Shown here piece by piece: positions 19,701 to 31,846 of a stretch of DNA of 64,000 nt. The stretch comes from Pomphorhynchus laevis (Eukaryota; Acanthocephala; Palaeacanthocephala; Echinorhynchida; Pomphorhynchidae). The notes beneath the pieces were generated by a model that was not told the DNA's origin, made no database searches, and worked only from the letters and a program-made list of their open reading frames with translations. Made by a program: the position numbers and the translations under genes. Each line of letters starts with the position of its first letter. Position 1 is the first letter of the stretch. The stretch spans positions 1-64,000 of the forward strand of contig WNNJ02002652.1 in NCBI GenBank assembly GCA_012934845.2, given 5' to 3'.

Positions 19701-19969
19701 CAGAATCATCCGTCTTTTTGAGGTGTTTTATGATTTGTATATTTACAAGTTGAAGCTGAAGTTTCAGCGGTCAGTAAATTGTTACTATAAAACGATTTTG
19801 ACAAAAATCTACACGGTAGTTTAAGCAGGTATTTTTGAATTTTGCACATTTGCTACATTTGCAGCGCGACGCCTGTGCATTATAATTGCAACACAATCTC
19901 ACTTTTGAAGGTTTGATTGATAGAATTAGATGATAATTATTTCATCTAATTGATAGAATTAACTGTGTT
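19701..19969. other. Spacer between V repeats
   Basis: No gene seen. Contains AATTAGATGA...TCATCTAATT (19930-19957), a 10-bp inverted repeat with an 8-nt loop, framed by the direct repeat TTGATAGAATTA. Confidence 0.4.
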
Positions 19970-20530
19970 AGACAAATAAATCTAAACCATTACATAACAA
20001 TAAATCTAAGAGCATAAATCACCAAAGTATTCCATACATCTGACTCTACGCTAGTTTTTAAAATTCTTTCAATTCATTATATAATGTTTGGTGCAAGTCG
20101 TTGTATATAGCACTACTAAGGCAGTCATTGCAGCCTAGCGCTTCTAAGGACATCGTATTAAAGCAACGGCATAAATTGAAACGATATTGAGATACGAATC
20201 GTTTATCTAATTTAATTAAGCAAAGTTATGCATTGTTTGTACGGATATTTCGTCTTATTACGAAAGCTGCACCTAAAGCAAAGTTTTCAATTTAACGCAC
20301 ATTCCCCTTTCGTATCTTCACCGATCACTAGGTAATGGCCGAAAGAAAGTGTTCTCTTATATAGACGATCGAAATGAATTTCCATAGAACTCTATTCTGC
20401 GAGCCTTAGATATAAAACTAGAAACTGATTTAGCCCCGAGAATCTCGTAATAAAGTTGCGGATTCTTTATATTGGAAAAACTTTGAGAGATTAGGATTTT
20501 TGCTGAAATGCTCAGGAAAAGCCGTTTTGG
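19970..20530 (+). repeat. Dispersed direct repeat V, copy 2
   Basis: Second copy of 19130-19700. Confidence 0.75.
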
Positions 20531-21049
20531 TGGGGTTTTCATGATGAACACTTTAATATTAACTTTTAATTAAGTAGAATTACTATTCAGAGAAATCAAA
20601 GTTGTAGATCTACGTGATAAGTCTTGTAAATATTTGTTTTTGACGATTTCTGATTTGATGACATTACTTGATCAACGTATTTATAGATATTTTATTTGAT
20701 ATTAGCTGCAATAAATATTTCCTTCTCCCGATTTAGAGATTTATCTCACAATCGCATTGACCGCATTCCCAATGGTTTCTTGAGCAGCAAACACACAATT
20801 TCACACGTGTAAGTCAAGTTTATTATTTTGTGTCTCCATTGTTTTATTAATTTTACATTGAATATGCAAAATCAAAACAAATTAATTATTTAAACTATCA
20901 CATAATCAAATTATTATCCATTTTTTCAATTGATTACCTTTTAGTTTAAACTATTAAAAATTTTATGTACTTTTTATAATTTTTGTTTGGCAATTTTGGT
21001 TAATATTTAAAAGGCTAATACTCCATTTTACATGGGAGTAAAATATAAC
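20531..21049. other. AT-rich region without a gene
   Basis: No coding sequence or repeat recognised. Confidence 0.4.
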
Positions 21050-21410
21050 TACCCCCTACTTTCACAAGTCTAGTAAAATATCTGAAATTCAACATCACGG
21101 TGAACTGACCGGCGAAAGCTGACCTGGATAGACTAAAACGTATTCTAAAGAGAGCTAGATGGGCTCCGACTAAACGGGTTCAGCATCTGTCATTTAATGG
21201 GAAAACCCAAATTCGCCTTTGGGGTACATGGGCTATTTCGGGATTAGTCTTCTTCTCTAGGGACCTCCCCCAGAACAAATACTAACGTTTCTCAAGCTCA
21301 TCATCCCAAAATTACCGACCATAGTTAGCCCCGAAGACTCAAATGGGTGAGATACGCCAAATGGTTCTGTCGGAAGGCGGCTAGCTAGTCCGGTGCAGGT
21401 CTTACATTGC
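21050..21410 (+). mobile_element. Jockey/R1-like LINE, RT C-terminal fragment
   Basis: Close to the last quarter of the RT in the copies at 370-1649 and 48252-49718: the words ADLDRLKRIL, KRVQHLS and WGTWAISGLVFFSR can be read, with several breaks. Only about 360 bp remain. The end lacks the ATCTTTA-rich tail. Confidence 0.8.
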
Positions 21411-21424
21411 AAATAAATTTGCAA

Positions 21425-21705
21425 TGTGTTATTTATATCTTAATTGTATTGACAATCGCTTATTTCTTTTAATCTGTTATTTATTGATCTTTAAATATAA
21501 CTGAATTTGATGACAATTAAAAAAGATTTGTCTTTTTCAAATTGTGCAAACTTAATCTTGTTACATTTCGTTTTTAAGATTCCTCAAAATTGTAGTTTTT
21601 GACTGTAAAAATATATAACTGATTTCGAAATTGACGCTTTTATAAATACCGTGTCTAAAATTACTTTTTTTAAGATATTTTCACTTAAAAGACTTTAAAT
21701 AAAAA
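21425..21705 (+). repeat. Dispersed repeat S, copy 1
   Basis: About 280 bp matching 24217-24482 (words TTGTATTGACAATCGCTTAT, TTTGATGACAATTAAAAAA, TCTTTTTCAAAT, CGTGTCTAAAATTA). Lies between the LINE RT fragment and the LINE 5' half. Confidence 0.8.
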
Positions 21706-21849
21706 GAGATAATAAATGAGATAATAATAAAAAGAGATAATACTAAACTAAATTTGCAATATGTTAATTACATCACAAAGGATTTGACAAATATTCAAAA
21801 AACCGCCAATCCTCAAGCAAATACTGGCTTAAAGCAGCAAAATAGTCTT

Positions 21850-24020
21850 ATTGCAGACAACATATGGTTTGTTGTCTACTGTATCTATCTTTAAGCAAAA
21901 GGAACTTTTCCATGCACCTAAACTGGCAAACCTAATTTGTGTTAATTTTACGGAACCTATATCGATGAAAAACGTTTTCAACATCAATCTTAGCGACTTC
22001 TCTGCACGTTTTAAAAGGAGACTTATTCTTCAGTCAATAAAATATTACGAGACACAAGTTAGTATATCCTTTTGCACCCTTGAGCGTGCCCGTGATTACT
22101 TGAACCAGTTCAATAAAAATCATTCAAGGTCGTGGTAAAATCTTATACAAGCCTATCCGAGCACCCCGAAAATCAAAAACATTCCGACATACATGTCAGA
22201 TGAAGACATTATAGAACTTTAACAATATTTTAAGATTAGCAATATCAGATTTATTGCAGGAATGGGAGGATTATTGATTCCCGTAGCATTTTAATCTGCC
22301 TTGGTTGGCGTGGCCGAGTGTCTAGCTCACTTTAAATGTAATCATTTCCTAGACCACAATCTAGCATTTACTCTGATTTAAATTGACTCTACAACCTACC
22401 CCCATTGTAATGTCTGCTACATAAGGAGACTGGAGTTCTGGATGTCTTCTTCCCAGCTCTTCCTAGATATGTGGCTCTCTGGATGACCATTCAGCAAAAT
22501 GCGATAGATCCCTGCACTGTTCTTACTGAGGGAGTCAACCCACCTGGTCGAGTAAATGTGTTTTATTTAAAAGCTACGAGAAAAACATTTGGCAGCTCAG
22601 ATGAAGCCAGACAGATTCACCGATGCATGATCCGCCAATAATAACAACAGGATGTCTGACTCAGACCTCTTACGTCATGTTAAGGCCAAGCTTTAAAAAA
22701 TAAGGGAGAAGATGGCTAATTCGATAAAAAGCATAATGTCAAAGATTGGCGAGGTTCAAAGTTTACCCACATCAGTTGCTAAATCTAAGAAGCCTTAGAT
22801 CAAAAAAGGATTACTTCGTGGCCGCAGGCTTTAGCCTCCTAAAAATTGGCGAATATATTGAAATATTAGAGCCTTGCGTCGAAAATGAAGATAGTACTTG
22901 TGAGGAAATGACTCCACCTGTCGAGGCTGGAAGTGAAAGAGCAACGTTTCCACCTCTGGTTCCGACTAGATGGAAGGCGAAGCACTCAGGTTACACTGAC
23001 GCAATGGAAAGTAACCAAAGGCCGTTTTCACTGAATATTGTATAGTGGAATTCTGGAGGTGCTTTCACCTTTATGCTTCTATCTGGTAGAGATGTAGATG
23101 TTGTATTCCTTCAGAAGACTCGGTCTATCCGTCTTCCACAGGAGATTACTCGATTTACCCTAAATAATATAATCACCCACTTTACTCAGTATAAAACCCC
23201 TTACACTCCTCTTCTTTTCAAGGTCTTCTCACCGTCGTTCAAAGCTCCTTCAGGTTCTCCCTCTTATTAAACTACTTGTGTCCAGCCCTTTCTTGTTTAT
23301 TTATACCACTAGTTAAGAACGGTAAACGAATCAGCATAGCCAATGTCTATATCAGGCCGGTGAAGATTCACAATAATCGTGACATCCTGCACCGAATTGT
23401 AGGTAGTGACTACGACATGTTACTCAGTGTCTTCAACGACAGAACTGGTCGTTGGATTAAGGCAGAACTTTGCAGAGCCAGGAACGACTATCTTAAACAT
23501 AAACCATATACCGCCAACTTTCATCTCTCTACAACAAATTCACTCCTCGATATATTACTGCTTCATATGATTTGGTTGTTAAAATCCATCTGCACTGAAC
23601 AGTCGCCGCAACAGCTGACCACCTCTCATCGCTAAATTCGTTGGATGTTAGAGGAAGATACGTTGTTGAGGAGAGGGTTCCACTTTGATCCCGTCAGGGT
23701 GACCTTCTTTCAGGCAGCTATCCAACTCTTCCCCCGTATTGGGAATGAGAGTTTGACCGAATTTAATTCCTACTTCTCTTCGCAAGCTACCGGGGTCCTT
23801 TCTACTACCTTTAAAAATAGCATTTACGATCTCGCTCCAACAAGATTCAAGGTCCTAGTAAAGATAATACACATTCCCAACTTCTCTGCTTCCTTCAGGC
23901 AGGTTCTCTCGAATGAATACTGGAGTTATAGTATAGTCTCCAACTGAGTAGGGACAGGACGAGTACTTTTCGTCTTAACGACTCTCAGCCTTCCCTCTTC
24001 AGAATATTCAAGAAAGATAA
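21850..24020 (+). mobile_element. Jockey/R1-like LINE, 5' half (ORF1 and endonuclease)
   Basis: Broken ORF1-like region (21851-22700) followed by an AP-type endonuclease: SLNIVXWNSGG near 23030 (X is a stop), LLSGRDVDVVFLQKTRS at 23073, then ISIANVYIRPV and ILHRIVGSDYDMLLS near 23330-23430, then a linker (23645-23947) before the RT. The RT is missing. The layout is that of Jockey/R1-group LINEs and it may be the front half of the family whose RT occurs at 370, 21050 and 48252, but no overlap exists to prove it. Confidence 0.65.
22746..23635 (+). pseudogene. LINE endonuclease (APE-like), broken
   Basis: Three frames (22746-23045, 23073-23270, 23276-23635) together hold the N-terminal half of an exonuclease-endonuclease-phosphatase domain: the N-x-x-x-W-N start, the DVVFLQKT motif (where Glu is expected after Gln, Lys is present), and VANVY/DYD positions. 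At least one stop and two frame changes are visible, and the metal-binding Glu is replaced, so no nicking activity is expected. Confidence 0.6.
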
Positions 24021-24109
24021 GTTTGTCTGAGGCGAGAGAAGGTATCTGGTTGGATTGATAGCGTAGACCTTGATAACGTTTTGAGGAGTCACTAACCCTA
24101 CATACTTAG

Positions 24110-24482
24110 GAATTTGATGACAATTAAAAGAGATTTGTCTTTTTCAAATGGTGCAAAATTAATCTAATTACATTTTATTTTACAAAGTTTTCAAAAATAA
24201 TAGTTTTTTAATAATAGTGTTATTTATATTTTAATTGTATTGACAATCGCTTATTTCTTTTATCTATTATTTTTTGATCTTAAAATATAACTAAATTTGA
24301 TGACAATTAAAAAATACTTGTCTTTTTCAAATGGTGCAAAATTAATCTTTTTACATTTCGTTTTAAAGATTTTACAAACTTGTAGATTTTGATTAAAAAA
24401 TAAATAACTGATTTTAAAATTGGCACTTATATCGTGTCTAAAATTAATTTTTCAAAATATTTTGACTTAAAAGACTTAATAT
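24110..24482 (+). repeat. Dispersed repeat S, partial plus full copy
   Basis: 24110-24200 is a partial S copy and 24217-24482 a full one, both in the same direction as 21425-21705. The S copies bracket the LINE 5' half. Confidence 0.75.
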
Positions 24483-25369
24483 TTTATTATCAAAAATATG
24501 CTTTGTAAATCAAAGCTATTTCGTCTCTTTACGTGTGCTAAAAGAAAATTCTAAATTCTAAATATAATATATATAGGTTTACTAGATCCCTATTGTACGT
24601 TATTTACATCTTTGACACTAACCGCAGTGAACTAAAATATATTAGGAATGATCCTGTCAAGAATCATTGTCTACGTTATGACTATTTAAGTAAATTTGTT
24701 TTAAACAAATAATATATTCAATTATTTGAAAAACTAAAATTCAATCTCAATTAAACAATTCGAATAGAAACAAATTTCAAGTTACAATCGATAATTGTTT
24801 GCTACATCAAATCATTTTACTTTTGCAGTGTTTTGTATTTTTTATTTCTTGTCAATTGATTCCGGTAATGTTTATATCTAAATTAGGAAATACGCAAATT
24901 TGTTTGATATAAATTACGATAATGTAAAACAGCATTCGATATAGTTTACGTCAATCATTGTTAAGCTAACAAATAAAAAATTTTAATTTAGAAATTTGTC
25001 TTTCAACATGATTACTGCAGTACACCTCACAGATTTTTATAATATGTTGGGACTTCAAGATATGTATGTAATTTGTTCTCTACTTTTATTTTCGAGTATC
25101 AATTTCAGATTTTAATTTGGGATAATTAGTTTATCTAATCGAAATCTTATGATTTTAATTAAAATCATAATCAGTTAGTTAATTATTTTAATTATAGCTA
25201 ACTAAGTATCATTTTTTTAAATCATATATTAAATCAATTGCCATGATAAACTATGTCCATGATATAAAGGATTTTGTTCTTCATTTAGACAAATAAATCG
25301 ATTTATTCTTTCGGAGTAGCATTTGCATTCTTTTAACTTGTAAAAACAACTAGCGGTATCGAAGTCTAC
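24483..25369. other. AT-rich region without a gene
   Basis: No coding sequence. Contains the perfect palindrome TTATGATTTTAA plus TTAAAATCATAA at about 25146-25169. Confidence 0.5.
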
Positions 25370-25861
25370 CTCAAGGTCCCTTTCCAGAGAGTCCGGCCTA
25401 AAAAACCCTTCGAAAAAGATGATCCATAGACATCCTCAAAACGTGTCCTGGCCACCTCAGCTGACTTTCTTCGGTGTAGAAAAGCGGCGACTTAACTCTG
25501 AGTTCATCCGGATGACCGAATTCCTAACCGTATCTCTAAGGCTAAAATCGACCACACCGCGAAGGAACTCATTTCGGTCGACTTTATCCGAGATATTATC
25601 CTTTCGGTCATAACCCAAAGCTCATGACCATAGGTTAGGATAGAAACAAAGATTGCGTAGTAAACCGAAAACTTCGACCGAAGACTCAACTCCCGCTTCA
25701 CTACGACATACCTGTACAACGAAGCATCGCTGCGTTAGCTGTACAAATCCACATTTTAATCTCCTTGATCTTCCTGCGTCCCTCGTGAACAATACCCCAA
25801 GATACTTAAAATCCTTCACATTAGGAAGAACCTTTTCTCCAATCCGGATTGACATAGACAC
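25370..25861 (-). mobile_element. Rex1/RTE-type LINE, C-terminal fragment
   Basis: Minus strand: GEKVLPNVKDFKYLGVLFTR (25861 side) then RYVVVKRELSLRSKFSVYYA, LTYGHELWVMTERI and SRIKSTEMSSFAVWSI. This is the C-terminal third of the LINE type that occurs at 51690-54090 and 62690-64000. One or two frame changes separate the parts; RT core and endonuclease are missing. Confidence 0.75.
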
Positions 25862-26399
25862 CTAAATCCGAGATTAAAGCTTGTATTGCATATTATGTTT
25901 TACGATTTAGCACATAGCAGCTGACAATGGTCCGTATAACTAGCACATACTCTACGAATTGAACATTTATTTGTTTCAAAGTCGCTTTTATAACTTTTAT
26001 ACTTGAACATATTATAGTGTTATATCCTTGCGAAGTTATTTGATGTTTACATTTTCTGTAATAGGAGGTTATTTGGCAATCCAATTACCGAGATACCGTA
26101 CGGCTTTTTGAAATTATCATCTCAGCTAAAATCATTGTGAGTAAATTGATTGACGAGAATTGAATTTATAGCAAAAGTAAGAAATAAATTTAGTCTCGTT
26201 TAGTACTGATAGATTAAATATAGACTCAATTAGTCTATATTCATATTATTGGTCATTTAAAATTATCCTTTTTAAATTATATACAATCAATATTATTGTT
26301 TTCCAATAAGTAATCATATGTTATTTAAAGTAAGGTATGTCATATAACTTGTTGATTTAATATAATGCTTCAAAATATGACAATCTAACAACAATTATC
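25862..26399. other. AT-rich region without a gene
   Basis: Nothing recognised. Confidence 0.4.
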
Positions 26400-26625
26400 T
26401 CAATAACAATAGTCCAAGTTTTCAATTACCATATCGCAAACGTAATAAATTTCTTTTATATGAACGCTTTCAAGCTTAGAATACAAACTATCTATGATAG
26501 GCTCTGCTGTAAAAGGAACACTGCTCGTAGTGTCTCTGACAGCATCTTCACCCATTCGATCAATTCCTCCGGTACTTCTCTGCATCTCAGGGCGTACCAT
26601 AAGAGCTAGTGATAGTCTCTAAATA
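26400..26625 (-). mobile_element. RTE-like LINE, small RT fragment
   Basis: Minus strand reads LWYALRCREVPEELIEWVKM, then in another frame DTTSSVPFTAEP. This matches the RT stretch W-x-LR-x-x-x-VPEELI-x-WV...SSV between motifs A and B of RTE-type LINEs, like the family at 61240-62200 (NALR...HQVPDHLI). Only about 220 bp. Confidence 0.6.
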
Positions 26626-27100
26626 TAAATTATTAATTGTATATTGAGTTCGATAAAGCTTTGTAACGCCATATTTGTGAATGTTTCACCGATAATATCT
26701 TTGTATAACACTATCAATAATATTAAGCTTAATCATTTTAGCTCCGGCACAAATAATTTGTGTTATAATTGATGATTTTAATGAAAATATAATACATCGT
26801 CTGTTTTACATCGTATGTTATCCATCGTCTGTTTTTCATAGCTTTTTTCATAGTCTGTTATTTATTAATTATATCTGTTATTTAAAATTGACTTTTATAA
26901 TTTTTTTTGTATAATATATAATATTATCTATCAATAATATTATTATAATATAAAATTATTATAATATTAATATCTTTTTATTTCAATAAATTTACATTTG
27001 AAGTTCCCGCAAATGGAAATCAACATATTTCGAATTCACAATATATTTAAAAGAAAATAATGATAGTTGTGCGATTTGCAACTCAATATCTATGACCGAA
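26626..27100. other. AT-rich region without a gene
   Basis: TATAATATTA simple sequence around 26900-26970; otherwise nothing seen. Confidence 0.4.
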
Positions 27101-27161
27101 TGTACCGGTGCATTGAGTTGGAACGCGGTGCCTACATTGTGATATCAACTTTGCGAGCGCA

Positions 27162-27201
27162 ATTCCAATCTTCGTACGGAGCCTCGTACGAAGATTGGAA
27201 T
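27162..27201. repeat. Perfect hairpin, 17-bp arms
   Basis: ATTCCAATCTTCGTACG and its exact reverse complement with a 6-nt loop GAGCCT. The minus-strand arm continues the RLE-B protein (GAGRFQSSY), so the other arm looks like a copied-back inversion that ends the homology. Confidence 0.9.
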
Positions 27202-28649
27202 CTGCCTGCACCACCAGTTGACGCAAACACTAATGGGCAGAAGATAGTGTGATCAATCTCACGTATCCTTTCTTCGTACTTGCTTCGCTTTCGTTGCTCA
27301 TGATACTCGAAGCACGCAGCCAAAGATCGCGATATATAGGATGGAGCTATTTCGTTGAAAATGCATACGTCAAAAAACGTACTCTCCATCCTACCACCGA
27401 ATAATCCACTGCACACAATATCAGGACATGCGTCTTGTCTTCGAGTTGTCGCATTATTGTCGAAACTTATAGTATCATGAACACCAGATAGATTTGGCTT
27501 AGTGGCGACCCCAGAACACACGTCTGTGAGTACTTTTGATGCAAGGTAGCGGATCTAATTATGACCTATCGTCAATAAACCGCCCTTTTGCATGACAATG
27601 CATAAACATTATTCAACACCTCCCCGCATATACATTTTTTGACTATCTTAGATAAGGTCCAAGCGTGCGTTACAGACATTGCGTCACGAAACTCCGTTGT
27701 AGTCAGATAAAGTCAGTAATCATCAAGTGGTCGAGATGTTAGTTAATTTGATGCCCCTTTTTGAAGCATATTCCAGGAGATGACTTATGTTCGGTTTGTC
27801 CATCTTAAGTACCAAGCGAGCTAGTTTGGGCCGCTTGAAGTTTGCTGACTTTATTTGACCCGCCGCATCCGATTGCAATTGTTCGTGAATATAAAGCGAT
27901 TCTGTGGTATCGAATAGCTACACAATTGATTTGGAGATTCATACTCATGTTGTGAGACAAAAACAGGATATCTGATTTCAAGTCCGCCCATATGGGGAGG
28001 GACAGCAAATATGGACATATCCTCTTCAGTCACGCTGTGGTCGCAAACTTTACCAGCGAAGTCATTGATCGATGCAGTCAGCCTGATGAACCAATCGCTA
28101 TCACATCTCGTTGTTCTAATTAGGTGTGTCCAACGACATTGCAATGCTCTGTTGAATGCAAAATATATGGAGTGAGCGTCACTATCCGCTGCCATGCTGA
28201 GTTTATCTACTTGGTCATACCATCAAAGTACCTTTTGTATGACCTCTTGTTTAACGTAAGCCAACGTACCTACAGGTGTGCAAAGCATCCTGATACCTTT
28301 ACAAGTGATTGAGATCTTCTCATGGTCAAAGAGCATTTTTGACTTGCCAATATTGTGGGGATGTGTAAGCAGCTTGGATTTTTCTGGTTTAACTATATAG
28401 CCATATTAAGGTTTGATTATCACAAGTATATCACATACTTTCTTCAATTCTTTGACAGATCCAACGAAATTTCCGTCGGCGGCGTACCATCTTTGTTTCG
28501 TTTGTGTAATGTTTCCCTTTATACGCCGAATTAACGGAATCGATAACGCGGTAAAAGCTGCAATGTCGAACGGGTCGCCATGGGTGAAGCATTCATTAGC
28601 ACCGATGATACCCTTCAGTTGCCATCAAGGTGATGCCAGCATAAGTATT

Positions 28650-29227
28650 TCACAGGACGTGGGCTAATGCTGGACAAACAAATGATATGTTGGCTAATGC
28701 AACTTGGCGACTCGCTCTGATAAAAGCACTTATGGCGTCGACGGTCAAAATTCCGAAGTTATCTTCTGAGCGAAATGCGCTAGTTGCAGAATGAATTGTG
28801 TATTCTAAACCGGATCTTTGGGCGGCGCATAGATGTTGAGTGCAAACCACGGTTTGCAAGGGTTGCTTTACAATTTTCATTAATGCTTTGCCGATTACCC
28901 ACCTTAATATCTCTCCAACCCCTATAGGCCAATTCCAGGGTTCTTGTTTAACAGAACAAGACGACTTGCCACTAATGCCTCAATCACGGATAAATCTATC
29001 TGCTCCGTAGCAATCCGTCGAGCTAACATTGCAATACTCTCAGCCGAAGCGGCAGAGTGAGACTTAAAAGAGCTGAGCATACGCTGGAAATCATGAGCGG
29101 TAATTCCCAAAGGACCTGCACCGCCTTGAGTCTTTAGAGAAGCCACGAATATCTCTCTCGCGTCTACACCTGAGAACTCAACCGGATGGTGATACACACA
29201 GTCCTCAAGTGGTGCCTGCAGTAGCAC
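28650..29227 (-). pseudogene. RLE-B reverse transcriptase, palm part
   Basis: Two frames, 29227-28922 and 28880-28650, carry the fingers and palm of the RT. Motif A reads TVDAISAFIRA where VDASSAFN is usual (first Asp kept). Motif C lies further on near 28480 and reads YAAD, with one catalytic Asp lost. Non-functional. Confidence 0.65.
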
Positions 29228-29936
29228 ATCCCTTTAACAAATTGCGGCGCCTGGATGCAGATCGTTTACTATATCCCCGACGGTGCGTTCATTAAACTCA
29301 TCAAGGAGTGAATAGACTGGACTTTGATTAAGGTATTGCTGATCCATGCAATTTTTTTTGCTGATTTTGTTTTGCCTGATTCAATAAGGCCGTTGAATCG
29401 TTTTTGTCACTGTTTTGTGCCGGTCTGGTCCGTGAATTAGCAATTATCTCGCTTTGCAATGCACGCGCTTTTCAGATGAGGTCATCAAGTTCGCCATTTT
29501 TCCACATGTTTAATCTGCGCTCTTAAGTTTTTCGAATACCTGATACATTTCTTGCGGGAATTCTCTGTAAAATGCATTGACACATTATTGCAATTTCCTT
29601 CAATGCAAATACCTCACCATTCAATTTCCTTGCAACGGTCTCGTATTTCGCACAAAGTAAGTCGATGAACTCGTTGCTTGCGGTGCAAAATGGAAGCGTG
29701 AATAAGTTTGGTCGTCAATTGATAATCTTTCTGAAATTCTGATCGAGTTTACAGATGTAAGGATCTGCTGGTTCTGAACGATCACCTTCATATTCACCCA
29801 ACGTCGGCTGATCTACATTTGACCCGTGCTGACTGATTGTGGCTTGAATTGCGCATGTGATCTTACTCGATTACAACATTCAGGGGCCGCGCAATTGCGG
29901 AATGCATTTCCGGAATTAAAGCACCGATACCCCTTG

Positions 29937-30009
29937 CATCTTGCCTCTTGTCCTCAAGAGGCAAGATGATTTTTCTTCAATAATTTTCTTCAAAATTATT
30001 GAAGAAAAA
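29937..30009. repeat. Two adjacent perfect hairpins
   Basis: First: CATCTTGCCTCTTG (29937-29950), loop TCCT, exact complement at 29955-29968. Second, starting one base later: an 18-bp arm TTTTTCTTCAATAATTTT (29970-29987), loop CTTC, exact complement at 29992-30009. They sit at the 5' end of the RLE-B remains. Confidence 0.9.
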
Positions 30010-30678
30010 ATTAAACGATTATTTCTTGAATAAAAAAATAACAAAACGGTTTAGCGACCATAATGATTCACTATAAAAGTAAAATATTTTAATGAAAGTA
30101 ATTATCTAAATATTTAAATGTAGCAAATATTTATTAAACAATAAAAATATATTAACCGATTGCGTGCATTTCTTAATATTTTTCATTTAGATATCTGAAT
30201 CGCAATTCGTTACGTGAATATGTTCGGTTCACATGCAAGTACAATTCTAAACACGAAATGTTAGTAATTATTCTTTAACAAATTGTATCACAATTTTACA
30301 AAGTCACACTTGTTTTATATATTGTGTTTATATTTTATTTTTATATTTTATCATGTGCTAGTATTCGCTCAGCAAAGACATTACACTATCACACATTCTA
30401 TCGACATGTGTAAAAACATATTATGGCTGCTTATTCAGAGTTATCATTACATCATCGTGACAAAATATAATTAATTGTAAATCGACTACAATATCCAACG
30501 TTCATGTTGGGTTGTTCAGACTGTCTAAAGATTCAGACGCGTCGTGATCCTATGTTAAAGAACCAAGTACACTTTTGATAAATCGAAACATTTTACGGGA
30601 AGCTATGAGATTACTTTCTTCACATCACATCATACATCGGTGTCTCATTTCAGTGATCCAGCCAGAAACAACTCTTTT
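30010..30678. other. AT-rich region without a gene
   Basis: Short open frames only; no similarity recognised. Confidence 0.4.
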
Positions 30679-30802
30679 AAAATGCGTACTCTAAGTTATC
30701 CGCTTAGAATGCGTTTTCCGGGTTATCGCTTAGAATGCGTTTTCTTTGTTATCCGCTTAGAATGCGTTCTCCAAGTTATCTGCTTAGAATGCGTTCTCTT
30801 TC
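30679..30802 (+). repeat. 27-bp minisatellite, about 4 units
   Basis: Units of TTATCCGCTTAGAATGCGTT plus a variable 7-base end (TTCCGGG, TTCTTTG, CTCCAAG, CTCTTTC), preceded by a partial unit AATGCGTACTCTAAG. The second unit lacks one base. Confidence 0.9.
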
Positions 30803-30823
30803 TAATTTTGTCTTAATCCGGGC

Positions 30824-31060
30824 ATGCTGCTAACGAACTTAATTTTGTTCGCCTGTACGGAATTTTCGTTTTTTCGATCATTACGCAGATTTCATAATAT
30901 TTTCGCACGAAAGGAAAATAGATTAATTGAAAAAATTGCAATGTTGATTGAAGACAAAACGTTGAATTTACGACATATCAGGAAAATAATGTATAAGAAC
31001 CATCTCCCAATATATTTGGAGTATTTACCGTCACTATGGAACCATATCCCGAGTACTTGA
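30824..31060 (+). other. Unrecognised 78-codon ORF
   Basis: Starts at ATG 30824 right after the 27-bp repeat. Basic, with a short hydrophobic beginning (LLTNLILFACTEF), then KENRLIEKIAMLIEDKTLNL and IYLEYLPSLWNHIPST. No family recognised. It could be an exon or transposon fragment or chance; nothing around it helps. Confidence 0.2.
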
Positions 31061-31846
31061 ACTAATTATTATCAGATATTAAGTTGTCAGCTATCTAGAT
31101 TGATGTTGACTTTTGTTGCAGCTGCAAGCGCACTGTAATTTTTGTGAAATTGCCAGCTTTCATGTGTATAAGTATACAATTTATCATAAATCGATTCAGT
31201 TTTAATTGTAAAATTTAAAAGTAGTTGAAATTTTAAACATTAATGTCTCTTGACAATTAATCTTAAATTGATGTGGTAGCAATTGAAAGTCCTCAAAATG
31301 AGAATCTAACAGAACACCATTATCTTCAAAAATCTAAAATTTTACTGTAACAGAAACGTAATAAGGCTTGGCGTAATAAAGATTGTACTTTAATAGAAAC
31401 GGTAATTCTTTAAAATTTGATTACACAATATTTTTCGAGCTCATACTCTACGAAGTCATTTTATTATGTGGAACACGATATTTTACTGTTCTTAGATATC
31501 TATCAGGAAATCACATTAAGAATGTAAGGTCAGTCAGAATGTTTTACGTCACAAGTGTTTTGTAAGTTTTTAGCGATTGTTTGGGTTTTATATTTACTCA
31601 TTTTTGTAGGGATGTATCTGGCAATTTACTAGAAGATCTCCTGGGTTCGGATTGCCAAGATATAAGTCAGACAAAAATACTGTACGTGTATTAGAGAACC
31701 TATTTTACAACAGAATATTATTTATTGATTTCAAAAACACTAAGTTAAAGCGTATTTTACAAGCACATATTAATTATAAAAAATATTAAAATGTAAATAT
31801 TTTTATATTTAATATTTTTAAAGAAAAATATTAAATATAAAAAGTA
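31061..31846. other. AT-rich region without a gene
   Basis: Nothing recognised beyond short open frames. Confidence 0.4.

Larger units (their letters stand above)
27110..29960 (-). mobile_element. RLE-B LINE (RT with restriction-like endonuclease), decayed
   Basis: Minus strand. From the 5' side: DEFNERTVGDIVNDLHPGAA (near 29310), KTQGGAGPLGITAHDFQRML and LARRIATEQIDLSVIEALVA (28922-29227), LVLLNKNPGIG, the segment TVVCTQHLCAAQRSGLEYTI with ILTVDAISAFIRASRQVALA (motif A), THGDPFDIAAFTALSIPLIR (motif B), RWYAADGNFVG (motif C, YADD changed to YAAD), thumb with RALQCRWTHLIRTT, and the C-terminal FGGRMESTFFDVCIFNE...HEQRKRSKYEERIREIDH and FASTGGAGR (27132-27521). This is a widespread RT type with a C-terminal restriction-endonuclease-like domain. 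Frames are broken in many places. The far C-terminus is cut by a perfect hairpin at 27162-27201. Confidence 0.75.

Noticed and set aside
19130-20530. V repeats as long terminal repeats of one element
   Set aside because: They are direct and similar in length, but only about 270 bp lie between them with no primer site or coding sequence, and ends do not show a clear TG...CA.
22303-22400. tRNA-Leu/Ser-like start GTTGGCGTGGCCGAGTG
   Set aside because: Only the 5' end resembles a tRNA; no T-arm GGTTCGAAT or 3' acceptor strand follows within 100 bases.
27067-27252. Plus-strand ORF of 61 codons
   Set aside because: It spans the perfect hairpin and is the mirror image of RLE-B C-terminal coding sequence; the minus strand is the real one.
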